A stretch of 64,000 nucleotides of DNA, from NCBI GenBank assembly GCA_900708905.1, contig CAADRB010000066.1:137550-201549 (forward strand), given 5' to 3'. The translations under genes and the position numbers were made by a program. This document shows, piece after piece, positions 36,701 through 49,077 of this stretch (position 1 is the stretch's first letter; every line of letters begins with the position of its first letter). The notes under the pieces were generated by a model that worked only from the letters and a program-made list of their open reading frames with translations, had not been told where the DNA came from and did no database searches. The stretch comes from Hymenolepis diminuta (Eukaryota > Platyhelminthes > Cestoda > Cyclophyllidea > Hymenolepididae).

Positions 36701-39700
36701 GTTTCTTTTTCTATCTCCGATTATCCAGAGTGAATGTACAAAGATAAACTGAAAGGGATTTATAGTATTCATAAGCAGATTTACAGGATAATTATTTCGC
36801 AGAGTTGATTTGTATGTTTCCCAGCTTTTGTAACTAGATTGAGTTGTTTTATGATGTTTTCGGTTTTATCAGCCTTTTCTTTCACACATTGTGTATTCAA
36901 AATCACATTTTAGTATAACGTGCGAAGTTTTTCCACACATCATAACCATTTCGAAGATATCAAAATGTTGATAAGGTGTCACTTGCAGAGGTTTGCGAAT
37001 GTATACATTAGGTATTCCAATTTTTTGTTCATTGTCACCCAATTTAAACGTAGAATACATCTCATTCGCATGAATAAACTCCAGTGAGCCGTATAATGCT
37101 AAAATATCGGTAATAATTTCATCTACTTGCTTATGGCTGTAAAATGGTATAAATCGACCGAGTTGGGATTAGCAACCACAATTAGATCAATCGGTCAAGC
37201 TCCCAATATTGAGTTTGGGAGTCAAATCGTAAAATTTGAAAATTAGATCATTACTCATTACGAGTATAGGGACAACTGAATGCTTATATAATTGAGATAA
37301 GTTGAGGTCCTTTCCTGCTTAATTTCGGAAATCCTCATTTGTTCATAATTTATTGGACTTGTTTGTTACTACATGATTAAGATTTATTATTGTTTTTTTT
37401 TATTTGCAATTGGAAGTAGTAATATATCATTGGAAGTCATTGGTTTGCAGAATGAGGGCAGCATAATTTTGAATCCCCCCAGTTCTAGTTTAGGACAATA
37501 TCTGATTACTCATCAAGGTTCTGGCTCTCCACGAATTAAAGATGACATTCAATGTCGTATAGCCTAAGATACGTATAATCTGTTCTTTTTCATTCTAATC
37601 CATAGACGAATTTTCATATTAAAGATAAAAAGTACGAAGTTTTTTTGTAGGAAACTTGGCCTGAATAGGTATTTTTAGAGGATATCCTGCAGATTAGGCA
37701 AATCAGAATGAAAGGATATAAAGATCTATAAGTGTTTGAAAGATAGCAAGATGGACCATGAAACATTAAAGAGTACATAGATGAGAGGAAACGACCATGT
37801 TGCCACGATCTTCTCATGTTCAAGTCACTCAGTGGTCTCTATTGTCCCGTATTGATCCGATTGATCTTGTTGACAATTTGCAAGCCTATTTTACTTCCGA
37901 CTCATCACAGCAACGCTCTGGTGTCTTACCCTTTGGTTATATTGGTGCAAAAGTTAAAATATTATATGGTAGCGACATTCCTATGTATTTCTCTTTATTC
38001 CCTTCACAGGTATATACCCAGCCAATTTCCTCTTCCAGCAACCGCCGAAACAAACGTGGTGGTGGAGGCGGAGCTGGAGGTCACGGGGGTGATGGAAATG
38101 CGGCCCCCGGGGGAGCCAGTGGTGATGTTGGTGGTTCCAAATACAAATTCTACGATGTGGATGGACGTGAAAAGAATGGTGGCACCCAAACACCAGGTGG
38201 TAATCAAACGGTAAGTAAATAAACGTAATTTTAGTTTATGGAACTTTTATAATGATTTTAGAAAATGATGTGGGCTATTCATGGAAGCGTACATTAAATT
38301 CAAGGTTTATCGAGCGCTTAAGGCTTGGCCACCAGCCTATAACTAAATAGGAGTAACTAATGGACATTAGAATAGCATGGATTCCTAATGATCTATAAGA
38401 TCTCACCGAAGAATATCTGATATACTACTGAGAAGGTTATGTGAATCAGCCTCACATTATTTGAGTAAATCAAAAAACTTACGTGGGTAGCTGGGATGCT
38501 ATCCCGATAATATTGACTCACAGCTGTCACTCACGTTCTGTCTATACCTAATATCTCTACTTGAAGGACGAATTGTTGGAGAAATTTTTTATGTTCTTAT
38601 GGTCTGGTAGCGGTTGATTGATTACGTCTGTCTATAATGATGTTCATTAAAAATGGCCTGGGACAAACGAGCTAGAGATCCTTAATTGGGGAGACAATGA
38701 GGACAACTGTCTTTGATATGCGCTTGAATATAAGTTTCAAAACTTCACTTCAAATTAGACGAATAAAAATATTAGTGGGAGTGGTCTATTTTGAATTAAA
38801 ATCTATTGATAATCCTATTTCGCACTCTGCAAATCTAATGCGAATTTTAAGTAATCTCCATCTAATTAATGAACTTAAAAGAAATTCGAAGTTCCAATCT
38901 AATATGTACCCTTATACTAAATGTTAATCATTCTCTGTTGAATCACCAAAGTAATACTTAATTTTCTTTTTTCCTGTACATTAATTTAGTTCTAGAGTCT
39001 ACAGAGTTCCGTTAAATTGAGGGATGGTGATAACTTTGATTGTATTAAATATTATTTGACATTCGTAAAGATCCTCATAAAAAATTTTAAGTGGTAATCC
39101 TTATCAACGGATACGGGTTTGAATTCTAGTCTTTTTGTTTGTTTTGAATGGCCTTTTTTCAACTCCATTTCACTCAGCTGTCATTCGTGCGTCATCAAGC
39201 GCATAATCGAATGCTACTTACCTTCGTACATCTACATCTCGGCTCTGAAAATAGCACAAACTTTTGTAAAATAAGCGTTACCAATTCTTATTGGTGTTTT
39301 GAAAACTAAAGGAAACCACACAATAGAGTGGTGTTCTTTAATGAGGCCAATTTGACCATATTCCTGGTGTTTTCTATAGAGTGGTGGCAGTGGCAACGGC
39401 CCATCAGCTTCGGCTCGCCTCTATGATGAAATGGAGGCAGAGAAGCGAGTTCGAAAGCGTCGAATGCGTCTACTTCTCGCCGTAGAAGATGCTTTCGCAC
39501 ACGCCAATAGAATGGCAAAGGAGACTGATTTCGCCCCGGGAAATTCTCTTGATCCTGCTGGTGGATTTTCTGGCTTTCAAAATGGTGAGCTACGCTCAAT
39601 TATTTTATACGGACAATTTATTGGTTTAAATGTACAACCAATCAATATACCAAACGATCAGCTACTTATTTGGTCATAGTGCCCATAATCAATCACTGTT

Positions 39701-42700
39701 AGTTCTTAATTTCTTTTATGCCTTGAATTTGGCAACTCGTGATGATTATAACAGTGAACTTTGCAAAATGAAAGCTTATATAACGTTCGAAAGATCTAAC
39801 ATTTTCATAAGCAAGATCATGAATTTGAGAGGTTTTCTGGTATTTTTTAAGTGGTTGATCAGGTTTGAGCCATCATTATTCTGATTTGAACAGCAAGCCA
39901 GCTTCCTACGACATCCACTTTTCAAATGGCTGCAGAAAATAAACTAGTTTTAAGTTCGCCATAGTGAAAGGCACACTCTATTAATAAAGCTTCAGTTGAT
40001 AAAATTGACTATAGACTCATTAATCAGGTTGATTTGTGTTCAGCTTTGTATAGTTGAGTCATATTAACTTAGGACAATGAGCTTCCTGATAACTCAGTTT
40101 TGGCCAACACAAAGACACATAAGCCTGGCCAAGCCTGCATTCTAGCCAAGTTTTTTTCCCATTTTTCTTTGTGAACAGGACATTTTCATGTCCTGTTCTG
40201 TATAAGTGGTGCTCTTTTGTCGTTTAAACCTGATTCTAATACGCCGAGCATTAAATGCCGAAACTTCACGGTGAACATCACTTTATCTCATGGTTGCTTA
40301 CTGTTACATTTAAGCATAAATGTGGAACTGATTGTTTTGGAAAATATTAACCTAAATTGAACTGGTAGTGAAATTCAAAGTTCTGATTATCATCTCCAAT
40401 TCCTTATAACCACTATTTAATATTGTATCGAAAATAAGTAAATGGGGAGGAAGAGAAAAATATTTTTCCCCTTAAGGTCTCAGTTATCTACTGTTGATTA
40501 TAAATTTGCTCTCTAGGCGCATACAGTCGACATTTGATTCCGTGTCGTTTAACTATTCATACACTCCTGAGATTCACTATTAACTTTCACATCAGCGGTA
40601 AATATTTTGCACAATTCCTTTTATCAAATGTATTTCTCTCTGTGTGCAGTAAACCCTTGAACTTCAAAAGTTGGAATTTGCGTCCTAATTGCCTTTTTGG
40701 TTCAGCGAATTTGTGTCGTCTTCCTCTTCATTTGAATCAAAGGAACCTAAATTGAGGAAAGAGACGTCATTTAAAGGCTGTTTTTCTTTTAAACAGTCAT
40801 TTGCCATGTGGAGGATGTTTTTTTCGATAATTAAAAGTTTTGTTTATAAGAGAAGAAAGGTGTGCCTCTATGAAATTGAGCATTAAAAATCCTTCTCTTA
40901 GTTTCAAGCCTATCTGAAATATCCTTAAAATATAATGTAAAAAAAATCATTTTGGTGTGGGGAACTAAATGCTGTAAGTGGACACTTCTCTAGATGAACG
41001 TGGGTGAACCTAAGCGGAATTTTTGGTCTGTTAATGAATTCATTCATCATTTTCATTCTGATATACAGTAGAGGAAATTCCATAAATTCTTGTAACTTGT
41101 TTACCTAAATTTCAGGTAAATTATGTAAAACTTGATGGCCGTCCATTGTTGATCAGGAAATTGTTTATTTTCTAAATAATTTAACATATCGTCAATAAAT
41201 TTTCCCTTTTCGAGCCATTAGTTCACTGGACAAAAGTAATTAATCTTATTGTGAGTCGAATTCAGGGATGATAAACTTTAGTCAATACAGAAAAAAATAT
41301 TGTTAAAATGTTAGTGTTTGACAGTTTTCGCGATAAAAGCAATCGATTGATCTCAAGTTTGGCTGATTTTTCATCGATTTTTATGTTGTTTAAATTCCCT
41401 ATTGTGACAAAGAGAAATTTTTTTCTGCGGTAGGTCTAATTACTATTTCGGTCGACACATTAGTTCATTCTAAACTTTACCTTGATGACCGAATAAACGG
41501 ATTTACAATTCCCTGATTTTTGAAAGCCGAAATAAAGGATCTATTTAATTAACTCCATTTGGGCAAATATATCAGTTTAAAGTTCGGATCAATGATATGA
41601 GATAAACTAGAAGTGGGGAAAAATAATATTTGAAGATTTTGATTCTGAGTTAGATTGTTGCTTGCTATTTTCGACCTAGTTCTGGTATTTTTTTTAAGTG
41701 TTTATGTTGGTCGGAGCCTATTTTTAGAGGTTGTTGAGTGAAATTAGACATTAGATGTATTCGTATGCAATTTCATAGCCGTATATTTAAAATCTAGTTT
41801 TAGTCCTTTCGATTAGGTCGTTTTGCCGATCCCTTTTTCGTAGCCACATAGCAATTATCTGCTATAAGCCAAAGTTTTCAGTTCGTAACCAATACAGTTC
41901 ACAATGCAAGTTTGTTTTCGACTTTTTTGGTGAAGGAGCTAACACGCTGAGTACAATCTGATTATACACACAAATTACCTTTGAATTGTCCAAAATCACC
42001 AACTTGCACACTAAAATATCACATAACGTGTGATAAGCGGTCGGCCTAAAGTTTTTTTCTCCCACAACTGTCACCATATGGGGTAATATGGACGAATACA
42101 AATTCTTCTGACTATACAAAGCCATTTATATCATTTTTACAACTTGAAACAACTGTTCTTGATTGTGCTAGTTCTCATGTTTCTTTTTCTCTAGCGAACA
42201 AGGCCTACTCTATTCTACTTGCTTATGTTTTGGTTCTCTATTTAAGCAGAAATGCCAGTCTTTGTATCGTGTTAACTTGTTACACCTGCCGTGTTCCATT
42301 CTTTTCCCAGTACATTTAGTAAAAAACGAGGATAGGCAATATGGAGATTTCTAGAAGAGAAAGTCATTTATTTTCTCTATGTCAAACTATGTATGTTACT
42401 GGCAAGTTGACATTCCCATTTGGTTTTCTTTGGCGGATTTAATGTTTAAATATGAACACACAGTTTCGAAAGTGAAACCAGGGTGTAATATTTTTAAACA
42501 CAGCTGTTTGTAAACAAAATGATAAGTCAATACCTGGTATATTCATGAAATTAGAAATAATATTTCGGCAAGATTAGATTCTCCTTTTAACCTTTTTTTT
42601 ACAGAATTAGATGAAGTAGTTCTAGACTATGATATCACTTTCATACAATCATGTTTCAATATCATGAAAAGAATTATATATAGAACATTATTCTTAGTTA

Positions 42701-45700
42701 AATATCAGCGTCTGTTCGTAAAGCCAACTTACAGAATCTTCGAAACACATCTTTCAATAATAAATTCCTTGGTATTTTATGGAGATGCATGCACAGCTGT
42801 TCTTTCGGATTCATAAAATACCCATAAGAAATTGCACTAATCAGTATGGTATCAAGTTACCATAATGACTCAGCAGTTCCATATATCAAAATAATCAAAT
42901 TCACGGCTTGAATTAGCATAGTTTATAGCTTATTTAGTTATTGACTGAAATTGAATTTCGTTTTAAACGCGAAACTCGCGTTTATTAGCCGTTAATCGAA
43001 AATCGATACGAAAATTAGATTGCCTAATTGCACTAAAACGGTACTGAAATAGTAAATCATGTCCAAATAGGGCCATATATTTACATGTGTATGTGTGTGA
43101 ATTATGGTCAATACGGGAACAGAAGAGGGAAACAGGAGCCCAATTTATCACTTCTCTTCTACTACCAAGACTTGCTATCGCTGTCTAGTTGCCGCTGTGT
43201 TCCTGTCATAACCACGGTCGCACGCTTTCGGTGAGCGCGCACAAATACGGCCGCACGTACACGCGAACAACGTGTCAGCTGTTTATTATTAAGCGATGCG
43301 CAAGACAGGATCGATAAGGAAATTCTAGCGTACACGCAAAGTGCGTGAGGTATGACGGGCGCCACGTGTGTTTGGACTACCCTTGTAACGTTCAAATGCG
43401 GTGGTGTGACTCATCGGTCTTGGCCATGAAGGCGAAAGTGAGACTTCGATTTTGAAGATGCCGCATCGTGACTCTGGAGAGGATGACTTGTTGCCATGTG
43501 TTGGGCTTGTTGTTAAAGCGAATTTAATCTCAATTTCAGCCAAGTCACACATTCCTATTGTCTGTGTTTGTATTATTTCACACGATGTCAAATTTTTTAA
43601 AGAGAGGTCTGGTTGCTCCATACATTGTCTTAAGTCTGGAATGATTTTTAAATAGCAGTGTCAAATCCGGTAGAAGGTATTTAAACATATTTGGGGGGAC
43701 ATTTCTACATTTGTCTTTAGTTTGTCAGTTTCAAATAATCAGATTTATCTCATTGAGTTTTAATGCTTTTCGACTCCGGTTATTTGATTATCCACTGTTC
43801 ACTTTCTTCCTTTATTCAATTGGTTCTCGGATTACTCTGGGTGCCAATTTTCTTCTGATATTCTGGAATGGTTGTCTACTATTTCTATTCCATCTCCTGG
43901 ATGTTCTTCTACCCATAACGATTGAGAATCTTTGATAGGGTTTTAATTGTTAATTGTTTGGTTAGCTCGATTGTTTCATTTGTTGAATTTACTTTTGCTT
44001 CTATTGTTGTTTGTGAAACATCAATTTTGAGTCTTTAAATAGGGTCTTTTCGTGCATTGAATATGCTTGAGTATTTTAAAAAAACATTTGCCTTGATTCA
44101 TATACTGTTATGGGTACCCTCTTCTAAAAAAATCTTTAAATGGGTAATTTAAACTTACTCTCCAACAAATAAATGAATTATAAATACTTTTATCAATTTA
44201 ATAAAGAGTGAAGGGAGTATCTTTCCAAAACAGCTTTACATTTATGAAAAATCTAATCTCTAGATTGAATAAAATTTTTCCAAATTAATTTATGACATTC
44301 GTCTAAGATAAATTTAAGTTCGTTTATTTATGCTAGTCTGAAGGCGGATGTATGGCTATACTACCTTGAATTATGGGGTTAGTTATTTCTGTTGAAAATT
44401 TTTAGGTTGAGTAATATAGGATTTTTTCCCTCTATTTTCAAGTGTTTCTCTTTCATAATTGTTTAAATATACCTATCCACAGATTTTTGCTAGGAGAAAA
44501 ATTAAGTGAGGGATGATTTTCCTGTTATATACGATTTGAAACATCCAAAATGTGCAATTAAGTTTAGCAGGTTTAGTAACAAATTACTTCAAGTGCTTCT
44601 AAGAGGAATTACATATTTAACAGATTATTAATTGTGTCTAAATATTTTATAAATTTGACCAGATAGCTCAAGACTATATATGGTTCCCAGGGGGTACCCG
44701 ATTCGACAAAAATTTTGTCGACTAATAGCAAAATCAAGGAATCCCACAGCGAAGCTTATCATATAGATTTGTTATAAGTTAAGTGAATATTTATCTCCTC
44801 TAATCCCAATAGGGAAAAGTTTATTTGTAATGTAGGTTTAGTATGATTGCTGAAGGATGGATGCTCAGTATGAATTCTTGGTTATAAGAATGGAATAGTT
44901 CCCAAATCGATTGAGATAAAATTTGATATGTAGAGAAAAGAGATATCCTAGAGTTGATCTGATGGAAAACTAGCATTCCAAATTCCACTTATTGGCCAAA
45001 ATTAACTTGTGCGATCGATCATTTCACTCATTGGATGTGCACAAATGAGTAATGAACAATAACCTCTGACATGATAGATGTTCTCGCTAGCTACTACGTG
45101 TTATATTAAACTGCTAAAACCAGAAGAATGAGAACACTGTGTCTAACAAGGAAACGAATATTTAATTAACACATGAATGGAAAAGGCAACATTTATATGT
45201 TGAGTTTCACAGAAGTGTCGTTGTCTGAATCATTTCGGACATTTGGGTTTAATTAATCATTTGTATGTAAGTAGTAAAACAGTCCATGCGATGTATGTAA
45301 CTCTGAAAACTTTACTAGCCCATTGACTTGGGTGGGTATTCTGAAGCCACTCTTGCGATAAACTTACATTCTACCACCTTTCCTGTCAAATACGCCACTG
45401 GATATGCACCAACGGGCATTGATCTCATGATCTCTGACTTAGTAGACGTATACGTTAACCTCTGCGCCACCGACGCACACGTATAATCCCCAGAAATGCT
45501 TTTTATTTATTCAGAGAGTATCGCATTACGTTTTATTTTTCCTAAAAGAATGAAACTGGATTAGAGAGCGGAATCATTTTCATCGGTGAGTTAATGCTAG
45601 ACACAAACTTGAATGGTATTGTAGTCTGTTATTTACTCCGGCCTTATTGTCTCGAAGCATATGAGTCACTTATAATCAATGGAAAATCCTTAAGAGCTTT

Positions 45701-47174
45701 TTTTTGTGGTTACGCCCTTTAGAAATGGGAGATTGTTCCTTATCAGATAATCAACATCAACTCTTTTGGCCCCTCATTTGCAGCAAAGTAATAAAATCCA
45801 TCTATAGGCCGCGTTTTATTCCCAGAAACGTGCTAAGTTAGTTCAGGGAGTATTACGCTTCGTTTTATTGCTCCCAAAATGATTGCGAATTAGAGAACGG
45901 TGTTTTTCATTTAGAATCCACACCTTTGATCGTGTCTTGAATTTTTTACCATATCAGGGTTTCAGTGAAATTTGATATGATCTTTCGTTCTGAAGTTTTT
46001 CAAATATGCTTTTTATGAGAAATATTAAGAAAATAAAGAAATTGTAGACTGTAATTAGCTTAAGAAATTGCAAAAAATGTCTTTTATGACACGAAAATAA
46101 AGTTTCTTCTTTTTACATGAATGAAAATACAAGGCGCCATTTACGGACCTAACTAACTCAGACTCAAACATTATTCCAATGTACAAAAAAATTAAAATAA
46201 CAATTGAAATTGATTTTGAAATGAAATGAATAAATAAATTTTTGTCCGCCCAGGATAAATCAACTACTTACATTGTTTAACTCCATTTTCTAGCTGATAA
46301 GAGAAGAGGCTCATTGGGATCTTGTCTTTTTTTCTGATTTTTTGAAAATTTACCCGATCTCTATTAAATTAACAGTTGCTTATAACGCTATTTCATGGGC
46401 GATTTTAGTAGTATCAATCCCCAAAAAAACGGCATTAATTTTCTCTTTATAAAATAACTTGTTAATTGACACTTTGGTTTTTTGCATTTCCATATCGTTC
46501 AATGAGTCGAATAAACGATTTGCTAGACACATTGGCGTGCTATAGGTTTCGTTGCCGTGGAGATTTAGTTATGTATGGTTTTCCTTATTTCAGGCAATGG
46601 TCGCTTAGTAAGCGGAGGCGGAAGCAAGTCCTTTGATCCATACGAGGCTGCCCAAACAGTATTCCCCACTTTAATTCGTCCCCTTCAAAAGTACCTTCGA
46701 GCCACACGTCAACAATCTCGTCACCCGGTCGATTCAGTTATAGATCATCTGGCAACTTGCATCACCTTCGGTCTCTCCCCACTCACCTTCCTCGAACGCT
46801 TCAATCCGATAGCGTCGACACCTCAGCAAGACGCCGCAACTGCTGCCAACGCGCTGACAGTAGCTCGTAGTATTGCTCAGCGCCATCGTAGACCTCTAAC
46901 TATCGCAGGTGGTGGAGTATCAGGAAACGGAGGTGACGGAGAAAGTGGGGAGTACAAACCCCCTGGACCGCCAGTAGCACCTGGAGGTCAACAGGTCTGG
47001 CAGATTGTGGCCGACCGGGCACTCTCCAGGGATTTGGCAGATGGCTTGGTGTTCCAGTTGCGTCGCCAACATGGTAACTGTGAGATATCCCTTCTCTGCA
47101 CGGTACATCGGTTACCCCTTTTACAACTCCTTGAGGCTGGAATGGGAGTCGGAGTTCCCGGAACAATGACTTAG
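33733..47174 (+). CDS. VANGL: Van Gogh-like (Strabismus) planar cell polarity protein, 4 exons, complete
   Basis: Four-pass membrane protein of the core planar cell polarity pathway, partner of Prickle and Dishevelled at cell junctions. Exons 33733-35091, 38010-38210, 39380-39584 and 46594-47174 are GT-AG and in phase: 782 codons with the stop (vertebrate Vangl about 520). Residues 1-260 are Gln/Pro/Asn-rich and unlike other Vangl N-termini. Membrane segments lie near 266-290, 313-331, 349-371 and 381-408; segment 3 has the family LWRSLFL..FAFWLFY. Next come VVRSPDGASKTYRLGDMSLQ, a Gly-rich insert (about 471-497), KFYDVDG, EKRVRKRRMRLLLAVEDAFAH, and FDPYEAAQTVFPTLIRPLQKYLR with ATRQQSRH, all conserved. 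The chain ends in GVPGTMT, without the usual PDZ-binding ETSV. Intron 3 is 7 kb and holds repeats. An open frame extends 213 bp upstream of exon 2 (from 37797), a possible alternative start or retained intron end. Confidence 0.94.
35566..35666 (+). repeat. dispersed repeat family F, copy F1
   Basis: About 100 bp match 62133-62230: AATAGAGG.CTCTGCTAGA, GGACTG.TTAGGAGGATTAC, TAGCAAAA and TTATTGGTGTAGCAT. It lies within VANGL intron 1. Here the homology appears to begin abruptly at the left end. Confidence 0.65.
40173..40198 (+). repeat. perfect 11-bp inverted repeat (hairpin)
   Basis: GAACAGGACAT, loop TTTC, then ATGTCCTGTTC, with perfect complementarity and no pairing beyond the stem. It lies in VANGL intron 3. 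The stem is too short for an ordinary miRNA precursor. Confidence 0.6.
43161..43520. other. GC- and CpG-rich island within VANGL intron 3
   Basis: Marked rise in GC and CpG (for example GTGAGCGCGCAC, ACGGCCGCACGTACACGCGA, ACGGGCGCCACGTG) compared with the AT-rich surroundings. Includes the short palindrome CACGCA-AAG-TGCGTG near 43335. Minus-strand frames (43162-43395, 43325-43621) are open but unrecognised. It could be an inserted element, an internal promoter or an enhancer. Confidence 0.45.
45395..45485 (-). repeat. tRNA-derived SINE-like repeat, copy S2
   Basis: The minus strand shows GTCGGTGGCGCAGAGGTTA, a good pol III A box (TGGCGCAGAGG), then CATGAGATCAATGCC in B-box position. It has the best A box of the three copies and lies in VANGL intron 3. 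Confidence 0.6.
45488..45911 (+). repeat. local duplication G (two about 95-bp direct copies)
   Basis: 45488-45584 and 45819-45911 share CCCAGAAA.G, TTCAG.GAGTAT, ACG.TTTTATT, AATGA and TTAGAGA.CGG in the same order, about 235 bp apart. The first copy directly abuts SINE S2, so the duplication may involve the S2 insertion. Confidence 0.55.
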
Positions 47175-47672
47175 TTGAGGTGGGATCTCCATTCCTGAGG
47201 CAGTCATCTTTATCCTCTCCCCTTGTGTGCATTTATTGAGAGCAAAATACAATTGCCATCTTTTATGCCCAACCCGTTCCCGAATTACAGAATACGCTGT
47301 TGTTTTACTTTATACATATACTACTCCTCCCTTATATTCATCCAGCGCCCCTTAAGTTTGTTCTCTGTCCTCTGTTTTATTCCACGATTTCACGCTAATA
47401 GACACCACAACACATTGTGAATGTACAATTTATTTACATGACGAACAAAGTGAACTTTTTCTCTCCTTACATTACCTTCTAACCTCTATATTATTCCCTA
47501 ATTATTCTTTCTTCTCATCTCTTGATTTATAACGAGGCTATAAAAATTAATACCTGTCTATATTGTGGGACTATTTATGCACTTGAACGAATGTGGATAT
47601 TGAAATTCGCCTTTATGGACTGTTTAGGGGGTAGAATTTTGAATATGCGGGGATAGTTAACGAGGTAAAGTA

Positions 47673-47699
47673 TCAGGTCGTAATAGAAGTTCTGTCCAT
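47673..47699 (+). repeat. mariner left terminal inverted repeat
   Basis: Begins TCAGGTCGTAATAGAAGTTC directly after TA. It matches the reverse complement of the right end except at about six scattered positions. Confidence 0.85.
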
Positions 47700-47746
47700 A
47701 TTTTTAATTTGAATTAAAGTGAAAATTTTGCCAAAAATAAATTTAT

Positions 47747-48930
47747 TTAGTGTTCAACGTAGTCACCATTTTTATTAATTACATCTTGCCATAAGCTTTC
47801 TGATTCCTCCTTCATAGAATTTAGCCAATTTGGACTCAATAATAAGGGCTAGCTTCATCTCCACCTCTTCTCTTCAAATAATCCTTTTTCCATTAAATGA
47901 TTCTGTAAGCTCCTGAAAGATGAAAATCGGTCAGTGTAAGATCGGGAGAATATGGTGGGTGATGCATGACTTCCCAACCAAATTCTTCAACGAGAATTTT
48001 GGTTGCTCTTGAAGTATGGAGTCTGGCATTGTCATGGTGCAGAATCACTCCTTTTCGATTGATCAAAGAAGGCTGTTTTCCTGCCTTCTGTTAACTGCTT
48101 TTAAACGAGTTAGCTGCTGAGAGTAGACTTCAGACGATATTGTTTGATTGTCACCCATTAGTTCATAATAAACAATTCTCTTCAAATCCCACCATACACA
48201 CAAAAGAATTTCTTTCAGATGCAGTCCACTTCTCAGTTATGGAATTGGCTTTGAACCACTATCTTGACCTAGCCACTGTCTTTTACGCTTAACATTATTG
48301 TGAAGGACCCACCACTTCTCGTCTCTGTCAGTTATGATTCGGTCTAAAAAAGGTACCTGAAGTTCAGTTCATGGGAACGCAGTGAAAGACAACAGGTCAC
48401 ACGCTGTTGNNNNNNNNNNNNNNNNNNNNNNNNNNNNNNNNNNNNNNNNNNNNNNNNNNNNNNNNNNNNNNNNNNNNNNNNNNNNNNNNNNNNNNNNNNA
48501 CGCAGTGAAAGACAACAGGTCACACGCTGTTGCTTGTTGATTTCTGATAAATCGTGTGGGGAAGGGGGCTCACTTCCTAGCCTTTGAGACTTTCCTAGCC
48601 AAGTCTCTTCATTTCCCTATATATGGTCATGTAGCGACTTACGTTAAAGGTTTTGCTCAGTCCTCTAGTAGTGTAGGTTGTATTTTCATCAATGTCAACT
48701 TGCAATTGCTCAGAATTGAGTTTTTTGAGCATCCTGGTCTCGGTTCGTCTTTCAGGCTGAAGTCATCCTCTTTGAAATATGAAGATGAAAACCACCTTCT
48801 GCAGGTCTTTTCATTCACAACATCATTTCTCTAAGTATCTGAGTGTTTTTGCTGCTGAGCTTGCTGTATTTTCTTGATGAAATTCAAACAGTAAAATATG
48901 CCTGAAATGTCCTTTATTTGGAGTGTACAT
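47747..48930 (-). pseudogene. mariner transposase (DD34D), frameshifted and stop-containing
   Basis: N-terminal ATG at 48930, followed by the mariner helix-turn-helix region (LLFEFHQE, KTCRRWF, DFSLKDEPRPG). Later come FLDRII, D in DEKWW, KRKRQWL, HHDNARLHTSRAT, PPYSPDL and TDFHLF, ending NKNGDYVEH then TAA at 47747. Exactly 34 residues separate the second and third catalytic Asp, so it is DD34D. At least one frameshift near 48832 and several internal stops (near 48680 and 48350) inactivate it, and the first catalytic motif is altered (TDRDEKW where most have TGDEKW). The N gap falls within the coding region. Confidence 0.9.
48410..48499. other. assembly gap (90 N)
   Basis: A run of 90 N. 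The 33 bases before it (48377-48409) and the 33 after it (48500-48532) are identical, which suggests two contig ends that overlap and were not merged. Confidence 0.95.
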
Positions 48931-49077
48931 TAAGGCTAGAAATAGTTATTAATATCAATAATTGTCACACAATTGAAAGAAGAAAAAATATTTTATTAAT
49001 TACCATAGATAAGCATGCAATATTAACAATCTAAATTGAAGAAATCGTGCCCTAACCCTAAACACATAGCTCAAAAA

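Noticed and set aside
36869..37567. Two open frames in VANGL intron 1, one with a signal-peptide-like start (MIKIYYCFFLFAIGSS)
   Set aside because: AT-rich frames of this size are common here; no domain, and the hydrophobic start follows from T-rich sequence.
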